This document shows positions 32,886 to 42,329 of a stretch of DNA of 44,636 nt, one piece after another. The stretch covers positions 1 to 44,636 of the forward strand of contig CACIUX010000011.1 in assembly GCA_902589965.1 (NCBI GenBank), written 5' to 3'. The position numbers and the translations under genes are program-made. Numbering within the stretch: the stretch's first letter is position 1; the number at the start of each line of letters is the position of its first letter. The stretch comes from an uncultured SAR86 cluster bacterium. Its GTDB lineage: Bacteria > Pseudomonadota > Gammaproteobacteria > Magnimaribacterales > AG-339-G14. The notes under the pieces were generated by a model. That model saw nothing but the letters and a program-made list of their open reading frames with translations, made no database searches and was not told where the DNA came from.

Positions 32886-35324
32886 ATGGCGAATATTAAC
32901 ATCTTTAACGGATTTCTTAAGGCATTCATTCGCGCTGAAGCTGAATTTGAAAATGACAATATCCCTGAATTACTGAAGGGCGAGTTTATTTTTGCTCTAT
33001 CCAACGACTCTTCTACAAATCTTGCGGCAGTAGATAAGATCTGCAAAAAAATGTGCTTTATAAGGCCCAGTAATAGAAGAGCAATTTCTCCAATCAATAG
33101 AAACTATTTTCAATTGAGGGAACCTAAACAACTTCTTCCCTGGGCCAAATCAAAAAGAAAACACTCTGATGATCTTTATGAAATAAGCAGATATCCAGAT
33201 ATTTCTAAAAAATTAAAAATAATTCCGGTAGATGTTTACTGGGGAAAAGGTGCAGAAAGCCAAGATAATCTTATGAAAAAATTATTTTCTGAATCTTGGG
33301 AAGGAACATCAATTATTAAAAGATACCTTCGGTTACTTATCAACGGCAGACAAGTAAAAGTTAGATTTTTAAATGCATTAGAGATGGAAGATATTTTCGA
33401 AGATAGAGAATCTCCAGAAAAAATTCTTCTTAAGACAGAAAGGTTGTTGCGAGGTCGTTTCAGAAAAAATAAACAAGCTATTCTCGGGTTGGATGTTTCT
33501 CACAGAAGAAATTGGATTAAAACTTTAGTGAATTCAAAAGAAATTAATAAATACATTGAATCTGAGGCTGGGAGCAATAAGAGGAAAGCCATGCTTCTCA
33601 ATAGAAGAGCAATAAAATATGCAGAAGAGATTTGCTCAGACGTGTCCTATACGGTGGTAGGTTCATTATACGATGCTGCTTTATCCTGGTTTTGGAACAA
33701 TAGATATGAGGAGCTTAAGTTCATAGGGTTAGAAAAAGTAAAAAATCTTGCAGTTGATAATTCCTTAATTTTTACTCCCTGTCATAGAAGTCATGTTGAT
33801 TATCTAGCACTTTCTTACATCCTCTATAAAAATGACCTAATGCTGCCTCAAATAGCGGCTGGTATAAATTTAAATTTACCTATTCTTGGCCGAATTCTCA
33901 GAAACGGCGGTGCTTTCTTCATGAGAAGATCTTTTAGTGAAAATAGACTTTATTCGATTGTATTTTTTGAGCACCTAAAAAAACTTTTAATCAGGGGTAA
34001 TTCAATCGAGTTTTTTCCTGAAGGTGCTAGAAGCAGATCAGGCAAGCTGCTTCCACCAAGACCTGGCCTTCTTTCTATGTTGATAAGATCATTTAAGAGC
34101 AGAACAGAAAAACCTGTGAAATTTATACCGGTAAGTATTAATTATGAGAAAGTTCTTGAGGGAAATTCGTATTTATCTGAACTCATGGGTGGGAAAAAAC
34201 GAAAAGAGAGAATTTCAGATATCTTTAGAGTCGCCAGTGATTTTAGAGGTTTTCTAGGTAATGCCTATTTGCAATTTGGAGATCCAATTGATTTAAAAGA
34301 TTTCCTTGATGCTCAAAATCCGGGTTGGGAAAACAATAATTCGCAAACAGATGGATCATCTTCTGACGATAATGCTTGGCTATTTAATGTAACGCCAAAA
34401 TTAGGTGAGAAAATCATGATGAACATAAACGAGAGTACTGTAGTAACTTCTTCAAGTCTGGTTGCAGCAGCCCTTTTGAATTCAAATAATCATAGTCTTC
34501 CAAAAGATAAACTTGAGAGTCGAATAGATCTATATATTTCTCTAATGAATTCATCACGATATTCCAATAAAACAATCCTCCCTAATCAATCGAGCAAAAA
34601 ATTACTTGAACAAGTTAATGCGTTAAAACTAATTCCGAAGCTAGAGAATGGTGAGAAGTCACTTGTTAAATTAGATAAAGCACAAGGAGCAATGATGAGT
34701 TTCTACAGAAATACCATTCTCCATTTGCTGGCATTAGAGTCTTTTATTTGCGGCATTTTTCAGGCAAGAGAAGAAGTTTCTAAGAATGAAATTATAGAAA
34801 TCATAGAAATGCTCTATCCTTATTTGAAGGGAGAGCTGTTTTTAAAATGGAATAACCAGGAGCTAAAACTTGAAATTGATAAGCGGCTAGACGCTTTAGT
34901 AGCTCTAAAATTATTGTCTAATGACAGAGATTTATACAAGAGACCTTCTTTTGATTCTCCTCACTATTTGGAAACAAAATCTCTGGGAAGAATGATCCAA
35001 CCAACAATAGATAGGTTTTATATTCTTATGTTGCAGCTATGGAAAAATCAAAGTGAGCATATTTCCAAGAATCAATTGGAAATAACTTGCAAAGAAATAG
35101 CAATGAATCTTCAAGCTAAGTATGACTGGATGGCACCAGAATTTTCTGATAGATGGACTTTCATGCAATTCTTATCAAAGTTGATAGAGCAACGCTTTGT
35201 TAAAGAAGATGAGCACGGACTTATTTACGCATCAAGAATCACAAAAAAAATGCAAGTTGCTGCCTCTAAATTCATAATGCCTGATTGGCGCGAGGAGTTG
35301 AATCAAACTTCCTATAACTCTTGA
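32886..35324 (+). CDS. plsB: Glycerol-3-phosphate acyltransferase PlsB
   Basis: An 812-residue inner-membrane-associated enzyme (E. coli 807) that makes lysophosphatidic acid, the first step of phospholipid synthesis. The catalytic HX4D motif is H300-D305 in PCHRSHVDYL; the other acyltransferase blocks follow: GGAFFMRRSF (glycerol-phosphate binding), FFPEGARSRSGK and VKFIPVSINYEKVLEG. Divergent from tRNA-Leu with a 53-nt gap. Its stop codon overlaps the -35 element of the downstream hsp20 promoter. Confidence 0.96.
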   Translation: MANINIFNGFLKAFIRAEAEFENDNIPELLKGEFIFALSNDSSTNLAAVDKICKKMCFIRPSNRRAISPINRNYFQLREPKQLLPWAKSKRKHSDDLYEISRYPDISKKLKIIPVDVYWGKGAESQDNLMKKLFSESWEGTSIIKRYLRLLINGRQVKVRFLNALEMEDIFEDRESPEKILLKTERLLRGRFRKNKQAILGLDVSHRRNWIKTLVNSKEINKYIESEAGSNKRKAMLLNRRAIKYAEEICSDVSYTVVGSLYDAALSWFWNNRYEELKFIGLEKVKNLAVDNSLIFTPCHRSHVDYLALSYILYKNDLMLPQIAAGINLNLPILGRILRNGGAFFMRRSFSENRLYSIVFFEHLKKLLIRGNSIEFFPEGARSRSGKLLPPRPGLLSMLIRSFKSRTEKPVKFIPVSINYEKVLEGNSYLSELMGGKKRKERISDIFRVASDFRGFLGNAYLQFGDPIDLKDFLDAQNPGWENNNSQTDGSSSDDNAWLFNVTPKLGEKIMMNINESTVVTSSSLVAAALLNSNNHSLPKDKLESRIDLYISLMNSSRYSNKTILPNQSSKKLLEQVNALKLIPKLENGEKSLVKLDKAQGAMMSFYRNTILHLLALESFICGIFQAREEVSKNEIIEIIEMLYPYLKGELFLKWNNQELKLEIDKRLDALVALKLLSNDRDLYKRPSFDSPHYLETKSLGRMIQPTIDRFYILMLQLWKNQSEHISKNQLEITCKEIAMNLQAKYDWMAPEFSDRWTFMQFLSKLIEQRFVKEDEHGLIYASRITKKMQVAASKFIMPDWREELNQTSYNS

Positions 35325-35347
35325 ATTTACTTATTTAATCCCAATAT
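35320..35347 (+). promoter_or_regulatory. Sigma-32 (heat-shock) type promoter for hsp20
   Basis: CTTGAA (35320-35325) matches the sigma-32 -35 box, then 14 nt, then CCCAATAT (35340-35347) against the -10 consensus CCCCATNT. The predicted start is near 35354. The -35 box overlaps the plsB stop. Confidence 0.72.
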
Positions 35348-35356
35348 AAACATAGA

Positions 35357-35437
35357 GATAGATTGCTTTATGGATCTATCCTTTGGAGGCAGGCTCATTA
35401 GAGGTGCCATTTAAAATTAACTTGCTTTATTAAGGAG
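35357..35437 (+). promoter_or_regulatory. ROSE-like RNA thermometer in the hsp20 leader
   Basis: The leader folds into successive hairpins: GATAGAT/ATCTATC (35357-35363 with 35374-35380), a GGCA/TGCC closed arm (35388-35391 with 35405-35408), and a final hairpin in which UUGCUU (35422-35427) faces the Shine-Dalgarno AAGGAG (35432-35437) across a 4-nt loop. The last pairing has a G-G mismatch opposite the UUGCU motif, the hallmark of ROSE elements that melt on heating. The ATG follows 7 nt later. Confidence 0.68.
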
Positions 35438-35444
35438 TAAAATT

Positions 35445-35906
35445 ATGACTAATAGAAGTTTATTGGATCTTTCTGATCCTTTCTTTTCATCAAGATGGTT
35501 GGGTTTTGAAAACCTTTTCGATTCACTTAGAACTTTCAGCGAATTACCTGAGACAAGGTCTTCTAGTTATCCTCCCTATAATTTAAGAAGGGACGGTAAT
35601 GAGTACACGATTGAAGTTGCTGTTGCTGGTCTTGGTGATAAAGACATCGAAGTAGAAACTAAAGATAATGTTTTATCCATCAAGCACGATAATCAGAAAA
35701 ACGATAAAAGTAATGTTGTGCATAGAGGAATAGCAGCAAGATCTTTCCTGCTTCAATTCACCTTATCTCCTGAAATTCTTGTGAAAGGGGCCGATTTAAA
35801 TAATGGTCTTTTATCCATTAACATGGAAAGGATTGTTCCTGAATCAGAAAAACCTAAGAAGATTGAGATAAATTCCGGGAAAGTTATAAACGGCGAAACA
35901 GCCTAA
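35445..35906 (+). CDS. ibpA: Small heat-shock protein, IbpA-type Hsp20
   Basis: A 153-residue chaperone with an alpha-crystallin domain (about residues 45-140). Recognisable blocks are GFENLFDSL at the N-terminus, YPPYNLRRDGNEYTIEVAVAG, the GIAARSFLLQFTL block and GLLSINMERIVPES, all matching IbpA/IbpB. It holds unfolding proteins for refolding by DnaK/ClpB. Expression seems doubly heat-controlled: a sigma-32-like promoter and a ROSE-like leader lie just upstream, as in ibpAB genes. It ends before a bidirectional terminator shared with rsmJ. Confidence 0.94.
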   Translation: MTNRSLLDLSDPFFSSRWLGFENLFDSLRTFSELPETRSSSYPPYNLRRDGNEYTIEVAVAGLGDKDIEVETKDNVLSIKHDNQKNDKSNVVHRGIAARSFLLQFTLSPEILVKGADLNNGLLSINMERIVPESEKPKKIEINSGKVINGETA

Positions 35907-35919
35907 TATTATTTTCTAC

Positions 35920-35946
35920 AAAGAGGCTGCTGTTGCAGCCTCTTTT
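35920..35946. terminator. Bidirectional terminator between hsp20 and rsmJ
   Basis: An 11-bp stem (AAAGAGGCTGC with GCAGCCTCTTT, loop TGTT) with T-rich sequence on each exit. It closes the plus-strand hsp20 unit and the 11-gene minus-strand operon; its right end contains the rsmJ stop codon. Confidence 0.93.
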
Positions 35947-36652
35947 ATTTTTGATAAACGTCAAAGGCAACAGACTTTCCTATAACAGAAAAAGTAATAA
36001 ATTTTTGAAAAGTTGATTTTTGTTTTTTGTGTCGTTTATAGATTAATCTCTCTGAACAACAGTCTAGAAGTTGTTCAATGCAGTCTTGAGGATTTTTATC
36101 TGATGCTATTGTTCTAAGAAGTTCCATAGGTTGTTTAGCAGTTGCTTTTTTTTTGAGATCAAAGACCGGATCAAAATAAATGACATCGGGCTTCGTTTTT
36201 GCTGCTAATTCAAGAGAGTCTCCATACTGGAGATTAATGTTTTCTAATACAGAGTCTCCTAATTTTGCAAAATCTAGCTCATTTTTCATGACTTCATAAA
36301 GCCATGAGATCTTCTCCACTGCGGTAACTTGGAAACCCATATTAGCAATGTGAACAGAATCATTTAATAAACCGGCCGTAGAGTCAAATACATGTAAATT
36401 TTTATCAAGGGAAAGGAAACATTTTGAAAAATTGGATTTAAAAACTTTATCAACATTCATAGGCTTGAGATCTAAAGAAAAAAAATGTGATTTTTTTCTT
36501 CTGAGATCTTTGAACATAAATTGTTCATTTTTTTCAGTAACCAAATATTTCAATTTCGATGAACCAATATCCGATACTGCAGGTATCTGATGCCTAGCAG
36601 CAAATTCTCTAAGTTTTAAATTATCGTCAAGCTTATCAATTACTAAATCCAC
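35945..36652 (-). CDS. rsmJ: 16S rRNA m2G1516 methyltransferase RsmJ
   Basis: A 235-residue SAM-dependent methyltransferase. Motif I is VFDSTAGLLNDSVHIANMG (about residue 88) and motif IV is DVIYFDPVF (about 155), followed by the RsmJ-specific KKATAKQPMELL stretch. It modifies G1516 of 16S rRNA. It overlaps uppP by 10 nt and is the last gene of the minus-strand operon. The N-terminal 80 residues are divergent from E. coli RsmJ. Confidence 0.87.
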   Translation of the reverse strand: MDLVIDKLDDNLKLREFAARHQIPAVSDIGSSKLKYLVTEKNEQFMFKDLRRKKSHFFSLDLKPMNVDKVFKSNFSKCFLSLDKNLHVFDSTAGLLNDSVHIANMGFQVTAVEKISWLYEVMKNELDFAKLGDSVLENINLQYGDSLELAAKTKPDVIYFDPVFDLKKKATAKQPMELLRTIASDKNPQDCIEQLLDCCSERLIYKRHKKQKSTFQKFITFSVIGKSVAFDVYQK

Positions 36653-37422
36653 AAGATTCCAACTAATGTGATCGATAGGATAATTCTGTACAAAACAAAG
36701 GGAGTGAATCCTATTTTTTGTATGAAAGATAAAAATAAATTAATGCATAAAAGCGATATAGCAAAGGAAATTAATCCACCAAGAATTAAAATAGACCAGT
36801 CAATGGTCTCTTCTGATTGAATTGCTTCCAAAGAGCTTCCTAACAATACTGCCGACAATGTAGGTATTGATAAAAGAAAAGAGAATCTAGCTGCATCTTC
36901 CCTGCTATAACTTAATATCAAAGCTCCGATCATAGTGATGGCCGATCTTGAGACCCCTGGCATGAGAGCAAATATTTGAAACATGCCAACGATAAAAGAA
37001 TCTTTGAGATCAATGGATTCGATTGAATTCGTTTTTCTACCGTATTTATCTGCAATGTATAAAAAAATTGCAAATAAAAAAGTGGTGAGAATTAGAAATT
37101 CCAAAGAACGAAAATTCTGTTCAATAAAATCTCCTCCCAGGAAGCCAACTAATGCAACAGGTAAGGTTGCTACTATTAAACACAAAAATAGATTTTGCTT
37201 GTAAGGGGAAAATGCTCTTTGAATTAATACGCTGACTTCCTTTTTAAAGGCGTAAATTATCGCAAAAAGGCTACCGCCATGGACATATATGTCAAAAAGT
37301 ATTCCTTGATCCTGCCAGCCAAACAACCTTGAAATTAGGATCAAATGAGCTGAACTACTTATAGGAAGAAATTCGGTTATTCCTTGTACTATTGATAAAA
37401 CGACTATCTGAATTAAATCCAT
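36643..37422 (-). CDS. uppP: Undecaprenyl-diphosphatase UppP (BacA)
   Basis: A 259-residue polytopic membrane phosphatase that recycles undecaprenyl pyrophosphate for peptidoglycan and other envelope polymers. The N-terminal motif VQGITEFLPISSSAHLIL (Glu-rich active site) and the PGVSRSAITMIGAL motif (about 155-168) are intact. It starts 6 nt after the tsaB stop and overlaps rsmJ by 10 nt. Confidence 0.95.
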   Translation of the reverse strand: MDLIQIVVLSIVQGITEFLPISSSAHLILISRLFGWQDQGILFDIYVHGGSLFAIIYAFKKEVSVLIQRAFSPYKQNLFLCLIVATLPVALVGFLGGDFIEQNFRSLEFLILTTFLFAIFLYIADKYGRKTNSIESIDLKDSFIVGMFQIFALMPGVSRSAITMIGALILSYSREDAARFSFLLSIPTLSAVLLGSSLEAIQSEETIDWSILILGGLISFAISLLCINLFLSFIQKIGFTPFVLYRIILSITLVGILWI

Positions 37423-37428
37423 GTGGAA

Positions 37429-38085
37429 CTATCTCCAATGATCTTTATTGGATAGGTAATTCGGAACTATAAAGCTATCGCCCTGTGGAGACATTACATC
37501 ACTGATGGTAATAAACTCGAACATACTTTTTGCCTCAGGTTGTATAAAAGAAAAATTTTTACTTTTAAGAATATTCATCATATCTGTATTTTCTGACGAA
37601 GTTATTACATGATAATTTTTATGCTCCTTTAAGAAAGTTGCCAGGTCCTCATTTTGCAAAATAAATTCCTCAGTTTTGTTATCTAAAAGACTTTCTTTGT
37701 CATCAAATTTTGAAGCAGCAAATTCTCCCATACCTAAGCTAATTAAACTGACTACTTTTCCTTTTAATTCATTTTGGTAAGCAGTTGAAGCTAGAACTTT
37801 GAGGCTAGAGATTCCGAAACATTTAATTCTGTGAATTAAATTAAAGGATTGAGCAACTCCACATCCTATTCTCAAGCCCGTAAAAGATCCTGGACCGTAA
37901 CTTATTAAAATTTTATCTAATTGCTCCAGGGATAATTGAGATATGTCCAAAAGCTCATCGATCAATGCAAGAATGACTTTTCCATGCTGACTTTTGTTCG
38001 TATCTTCTTTAAAAAATATTTGCCCATCTTTGAAAACTGCAATTGAGCAATATATTGCAGACGTTTCGATTGCAAGTACGTTCAC
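37429..38085 (-). CDS. tsaB: tRNA threonylcarbamoyladenosine biosynthesis protein TsaB
   Basis: A 218-residue ASKHA-fold protein. The N-terminal [15 protein letters not shown] and the [13 protein letters not shown] block (about residues 64-76) are diagnostic. TsaB dimerises with TsaD to attach threonylcarbamoyl to A37 of ANN-decoding tRNAs. The start overlaps the adk stop by 4 nt (ATGA). Length is close to E. coli TsaB (231). Confidence 0.93.
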   Translation of the reverse strand: MNVLAIETSAIYCSIAVFKDGQIFFKEDTNKSQHGKVILALIDELLDISQLSLEQLDKILISYGPGSFTGLRIGCGVAQSFNLIHRIKCFGISSLKVLASTAYQNELKGKVVSLISLGMGEFAASKFDDKESLLDNKTEEFILQNEDLATFLKEHKNYHVITSSENTDMMNILKSKNFSFIQPEAKSMFEFITISDVMSPQGDSFIVPNYLSNKDHWR

Positions 38086-38732
38086 TTATTTCTGAAGAAA
38101 TTTAGAATAAATTGACTGATTGATTCAACGCTCCCGGAACCATCAACTGTAAGATAATCAAGATCATTATTTGTTTGCTTGGCTTTGTAGAAACTTATTA
38201 ATGGCTCTGTCTGATTTCTGTAGACAACCAATCTCTCTTCAACCACCTCTCTCTTATCATCATCTCTTTGAATTAACTCTTCCCCAGTTAAGTCATCAAA
38301 ACCTTCCTTTTTTGGGGGATTAAATTTAACGTGATAATTCCTGCCAGACGATATGTGAACTCTTCTTCCGGACATTCTTTCAATAATATTTTCATCATCT
38401 AGCTGAATTTCAATAATTAAATCAATTCCTATATTGGCATCATCTAATGCTTGGGCCTGAGGAATTGTTCTTGGAAAACCATCAAATAAGACTCCATTTG
38501 AGCAGTCAGGTTTTTTTAATCTTTCCACTACCAATCCTACAATAATATCATCAGAAACAAGCGCTCCTTTATCCATGACCTTTTTAGCTTCAATTCCTAA
38601 AGGCGACCCCTCCTCAATGGCTTCTCTAAGCATATTTCCGGTGGAGACATGAGGTATATTGAGAGCCTGTATTATGTTTTCAGCTTGAGTTCCTTTTCCA
38701 GCTCCTGGCGGCCCAAGTAAAATAATTCTCAT
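38082..38732 (-). CDS. adk: Adenylate kinase
   Basis: A 216-residue long-type adenylate kinase. P-loop [10 protein letters not shown] at residues 7-16, the NMP-binding [11 protein letters not shown] region, [11 protein letters not shown], and a LID domain (about 123-160) with [13 protein letters not shown] and no zinc cysteines. It interconverts ATP, ADP and AMP. Its start overlaps the acpS stop by 1 nt (TAATG) and its stop overlaps the tsaB start. Confidence 0.97.
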   Translation of the reverse strand: MRIILLGPPGAGKGTQAENIIQALNIPHVSTGNMLREAIEEGSPLGIEAKKVMDKGALVSDDIIVGLVVERLKKPDCSNGVLFDGFPRTIPQAQALDDANIGIDLIIEIQLDDENIIERMSGRRVHISSGRNYHVKFNPPKKEGFDDLTGEELIQRDDDKREVVEERLVVYRNQTEPLISFYKAKQTNNDLDYLTVDGSGSVESISQFILNFFRNK

Positions 38733-39145
38733 TAAGTATCCTCTTTTATGGCGTGAGCAACGGCAACGGCAAGAGAAGCGGTATCACTTAGACTTATGGA
38801 TATTTCAGTTAATTTTATTTTTTTAGCGATATCTTTCGCTTTCCCTTTAAGTTCCACTTCTGGGCCGCCGTAACGTCTGTGAATAATAATATCTCTAGGG
38901 CGAACTCCATTCGTGAACCCATACCCTAAAACTTTTGAAACAGCTTCCTTTCCAGCAAAATTTTTAGCAAGATACCTTGCACCGTTGTAACCTTTTCTTT
39001 TTGAAAAAATATCAATTTCACTTTCATCATAAAGTCTTGTTAGCATTCGCATTCCAAATTTTTCATAAGATTTTTCTAGTCTTTTAATCTCGATGAGATC
39101 TATACCACTTCTCAGCTTTTTATTAATTGAAATATTTTCTTGCAT
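38732..39145 (-). CDS. acpS: Holo-[acyl-carrier-protein] synthase AcpS
   Basis: A 137-residue phosphopantetheinyl transferase that activates acyl carrier protein. Magnesium ligands are D16 in [11 protein letters not shown] and E67 in [12 protein letters not shown]; the C-terminal [15 protein letters not shown] block fits. The start overlaps recO by 23 nt. In most gammaproteobacteria pdxJ lies between recO and acpS; here it is missing. The first 12 residues exceed the E. coli N-terminus. Confidence 0.93.
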   Translation of the reverse strand: MQENISINKKLRSGIDLIEIKRLEKSYEKFGMRMLTRLYDESEIDIFSKRKGYNGARYLAKNFAGKEAVSKVLGYGFTNGVRPRDIIIHRRYGGPEVELKGKAKDIAKKIKLTEISISLSDTASLAVAVAHAIKEDT

Positions 39146-39815
39146 TCAACTCTTTACCCAGGATCGCTTCCAATGATTCTCTAAAAATAGATTTTATTAC
39201 TTTCTTAGTCATATTATTTGAAAACTTTCCTGACATAAAATCTAATAAATGCTGCCCTTTAAAGGATGATTCTATTTCTCCTTTTTCCAAGGAATATATT
39301 CCTCTTAATGGACTGAATAGATAATCCTGATCGGGTTCAATTGAGCTTCCGATATCATTTTTAGTCAAGTCAAAACCATAACCTAAATCTGTTATTAATC
39401 TATATTCAAAATTTCTTAAAGATAGTTCTAGGATCTCATCTTTATTATCTAATGTCATAAGGCTCATTAATTCAGCATAGTCTTTAAATACGACAGGAAT
39501 ATCATGTTCTTTTTCAAAAATTTTTAAAATCAGTTCATTGAGGTAAATAAGAATTTTAAGATTTTTTGGTACTATTGAAATTTGCTTATTTATTTCACAT
39601 TCGAAGATGGTTTTCAGAGCATTTTTATCAGAGTAACTGATATAAAGTTCTGAGCCTGGCGATAAGATATTTGCAAATTTACTCCCTTTTCGTTTAGCAC
39701 CTTTTAACAAAGCATTGAGGATTCCAAAATCCTCTGTCAAAAAACTTGCTATAACGCTTGTCTCTGAATAATCTCTTGCATGCAGAAGAAAGGCTAGACT
39801 ATTTCTAGTTTTCAT
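39123..39815 (-). CDS. recO: DNA repair protein RecO
   Basis: A 230-residue protein with an N-terminal OB fold (SLAFLLHARDYSETSVIASFLTEDFG-type start; core ARDYSETSVI) and KGAKRKGSKFANIL, then a helical domain. RecO loads RecA onto SSB-coated DNA with RecR. Sequence is divergent, as usual for RecO, and identity rests on the N-terminus and on position between era and acpS. It overlaps era by 11 nt. Confidence 0.88.
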   Translation of the reverse strand: MKTRNSLAFLLHARDYSETSVIASFLTEDFGILNALLKGAKRKGSKFANILSPGSELYISYSDKNALKTIFECEINKQISIVPKNLKILIYLNELILKIFEKEHDIPVVFKDYAELMSLMTLDNKDEILELSLRNFEYRLITDLGYGFDLTKNDIGSSIEPDQDYLFSPLRGIYSLEKGEIESSFKGQHLLDFMSGKFSNNMTKKVIKSIFRESLEAILGKELNARKYFN

Positions 39816-40707
39816 ATTTTTTCAAGTCGTAGCCAAGTTGAGAGATCCAGTTAACATCATCAGTCCATTTTTTTTTGACTTTCACCCATAATTCTAAAAA
39901 TACTTTTTTATCGTACTCAAATTGAATTTCTTTTCTTGCTGCCGTTCCAATAGATTTCATCATATCCCCTTTTTTACCCAGCAATATAGGTTTATGTGAC
40001 TTACTATCCACGTAAATGGTTGCAGAAATACTGAGTAATTTCTTATCTTCTTTTAATGCATCTATGATGATGCTGATGCTGTAAGGTAGTTCATCGCCCA
40101 ACCTATTTATGGCCTTTTCTCTGATTATCTCTGAGATAAAAAATTCCTTAGACAAGTCTGTTACAAAATCTTCCTCGTAATGCGGTTGACCGTGAGGTAG
40201 ATAATTATTAATTACTTCATACAACTCTTTTGGAGCATTTTTATTTTTCAAAGCTGATATTGGGATGATCTCTTCAAAGTCGAACTTTGCTTTTAATTTC
40301 TCTATTGTTGGTAATAAATCTTCTTTATTCTTTATCCTATCTATTTTGTTTATCACCAGAATTACAGGGATTTTAGATCCGTTTAATTGCTTGATAATTC
40401 TTTCTTCTTCCTCGCCCCATCTATCTCGATCGACAATAAACAAAATAAGGTCAACATTCTTTAAAGCATGCATTGCCACCTGATTCATATATTTATTCAG
40501 AGCTTTTTTATGCCCTGTATGAACCCCGGGCGTATCAAGAAATATTGCCTGAATATCTTCATGATTCCATGCTCCAAGAATTCTATTTCTTGTGGTTTGA
40601 GGCTTCCTTGATGTAATCGCTAACTTTCTTTCCAAAATTTTATTGAGCAAGGTAGATTTACCAACATTAGTTTTTCCAACTATTGATATAAATCCAAACT
40701 TACTCAT
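39805..40707 (-). CDS. era: GTPase Era
   Basis: A 300-residue GTPase with G1 GKTNVGKST (residues 11-19), G3 DTPGVHTG, G4 NKID and a C-terminal KH domain (about 200-300) ending with VKVKKKWTDD. Era binds the 3' end of 16S rRNA and supports 30S assembly. It overlaps rnc by 8 nt and recO by 11 nt. Length equals E. coli Era (301). Confidence 0.97.
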   Translation of the reverse strand: MSKFGFISIVGKTNVGKSTLLNKILERKLAITSRKPQTTRNRILGAWNHEDIQAIFLDTPGVHTGHKKALNKYMNQVAMHALKNVDLILFIVDRDRWGEEEERIIKQLNGSKIPVILVINKIDRIKNKEDLLPTIEKLKAKFDFEEIIPISALKNKNAPKELYEVINNYLPHGQPHYEEDFVTDLSKEFFISEIIREKAINRLGDELPYSISIIIDALKEDKKLLSISATIYVDSKSHKPILLGKKGDMMKSIGTAARKEIQFEYDKKVFLELWVKVKKKWTDDVNWISQLGYDLKKYEN

Positions 40708-41365
40708 CTTTCATCAAGTGTTTCAAATAATTTTCAGCAGCATCTTTCTCTGCCTCTTTGATACTCGAGCCTTTACCTAAAAAGTGTTTGTTTTGTTCAG
40801 ATACTATGGAGCTTTCAAATAAACCTTCTTTCGGTGAAGTATTCAGATATTTTGGCAAAGGTAGTTGCCTTTTTTGCAGGAGCTCTTGGAGCTCTGTTTT
40901 TGAGTCTTTTTCTAGAGATAAATCCATCAAATCGCTGTATTTTTCAAAAACTTGAGACAACCAATTAGAAGTATTCTCAAAGTTTGAATCGAAGTAGATG
41001 GCGGCAACTAATGACTCAAAAGTATTCCCTAAAATTTCTGTTTGATGGATTTTTTTTCTACTAATTGAATTTCCCAATATTACAAATTCCTCCAATTTAA
41101 AATTTTTTGCAAGCCTTCCTAGATTTTTTCTGCTAACAATTTTTGATCTTAGAGAACTTAGCTCACCCTCACTTAAATCTTTATTTTTATTCATTAGCCA
41201 GATTGATGCGCACAGATTAATAATTGAGTCGCCTAAAAATTCATAAATTTCATTATTTTCTTGAGAAAAACTCCTATGAGTTAGCGAAAGTTTTAATAAT
41301 TCTCTTTTAGAAAATTTATATGAGAGTAGTTCCTCTAAAGAATCTAAATTATTTGATAAGTCCAT
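40700..41365 (-). CDS. rnc: Ribonuclease III
   Basis: A 221-residue double-strand-specific RNase. The signature reads YEFLGDSIINL with catalytic E42 and D46, and the second acidic cluster is TFESLVAAIYFD (Glu at about 116). A C-terminal dsRNA-binding domain (about 153-220) has KTELQELLQKRQ and KEAEKDAAENYLKHL. It processes rRNA and mRNAs. It overlaps lepB by 17 nt and era by 8 nt. Confidence 0.96.
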   Translation of the reverse strand: MDLSNNLDSLEELLSYKFSKRELLKLSLTHRSFSQENNEIYEFLGDSIINLCASIWLMNKNKDLSEGELSSLRSKIVSRKNLGRLAKNFKLEEFVILGNSISRKKIHQTEILGNTFESLVAAIYFDSNFENTSNWLSQVFEKYSDLMDLSLEKDSKTELQELLQKRQLPLPKYLNTSPKEGLFESSIVSEQNKHFLGKGSSIKEAEKDAAENYLKHLMKDE

Positions 41366-42329
41366 TTCTTGACAATGACGGCAAACACGTAAAACACTCC
41401 CAATGCATCCAGATTAGTGAGGCTTTACCGGTAATTTCTTCTTGTGGAACTAGTCCCCATCTTCTGCTATCAAGGCTGTTATCTCTATTATCTCCAGCAA
41501 GAAAATAATATCCTTCGGGAACATTCCAGGAACCGTTCTCAGGTTTTCTAGAAAGTTTTCGAACAATATATTCCTTGCCTTCGTTTATTTCCTCGATAAA
41601 TTCCTCTTGATCTCTCTTATCAAGAATTTTTTGATCAAGTTTAATGCCGTTAATGATGAATTCTTTATTTCTATAGATAACTTCATCGCCCGGTGCAGCT
41701 ATTACCCTCTTAATATATTTAACACCCTGTGATGAACAATTTTCAGACAAGATGCTCCAGTAATACATTCTCTGATTTTTCTCTCTATCTGATGAATAAG
41801 ATCCTTTGGGATTAGCAATATCAAAATCAGAGCTACATTTTGTGTGTTCTGGAACAAAAATTACCACATCACCTCTTTTTGGTTTTCCGGTAGGAATGAA
41901 AGTTTTTTGATTTACTGGGTTTCTTAATCCATATGTAAATTTCTCTACTAATAAAAAATCTCCTATTTTCAATCCTGGAAACATAGAAGATGAAGGAATT
42001 TGGAAAGGTTCATATAAAAAAGAACGAAAGATCGTTATTGCTAATATGATGATAAAAAAACTTCTACTCTCTTTGCTTGCTCTAGGAATGACTAAATATT
42101 TTGCAAGCAGCCAAATCAATAGGGAGCCAAAAGTCAAAAAAACAAGAACTATGCCAAAGTCTAAATTCAGTCTAAACCAAGCATAAAGAGCAAAAAATGG
42201 AAAAACAAAGGTTATTCTATTAATTAATTTTGAGTGTCGACCTTCGTATTTAGCCTCGGAAACTAACCAGCCAACGATACCTAATAAAGAAATCAGCAAA
42301 GAAAAATAAAGAAGAAAATAATAATTCAT
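41349..42329 (-). CDS. lepB: Signal peptidase I (LepB)
   Basis: A 326-residue inner-membrane protease that removes signal peptides. The catalytic Ser-Lys dyad is S115 in PSSSMFPGL and K207 in VKYIKRVIAAPGDEV; the later block GYYFLAGDNRDNSLDSR is also typical. Three hydrophobic segments occupy about residues 4-24, 40-75 and 90-105. The start overlaps the lepA stop by 1 nt. Confidence 0.96.
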   Translation of the reverse strand: MNYYFLLYFSLLISLLGIVGWLVSEAKYEGRHSKLINRITFVFPFFALYAWFRLNLDFGIVLVFLTFGSLLIWLLAKYLVIPRASKESRSFFIIILAITIFRSFLYEPFQIPSSSMFPGLKIGDFLLVEKFTYGLRNPVNQKTFIPTGKPKRGDVVIFVPEHTKCSSDFDIANPKGSYSSDREKNQRMYYWSILSENCSSQGVKYIKRVIAAPGDEVIYRNKEFIINGIKLDQKILDKRDQEEFIEEINEGKEYIVRKLSRKPENGSWNVPEGYYFLAGDNRDNSLDSRRWGLVPQEEITGKASLIWMHWECFTCLPSLSRNGLIK

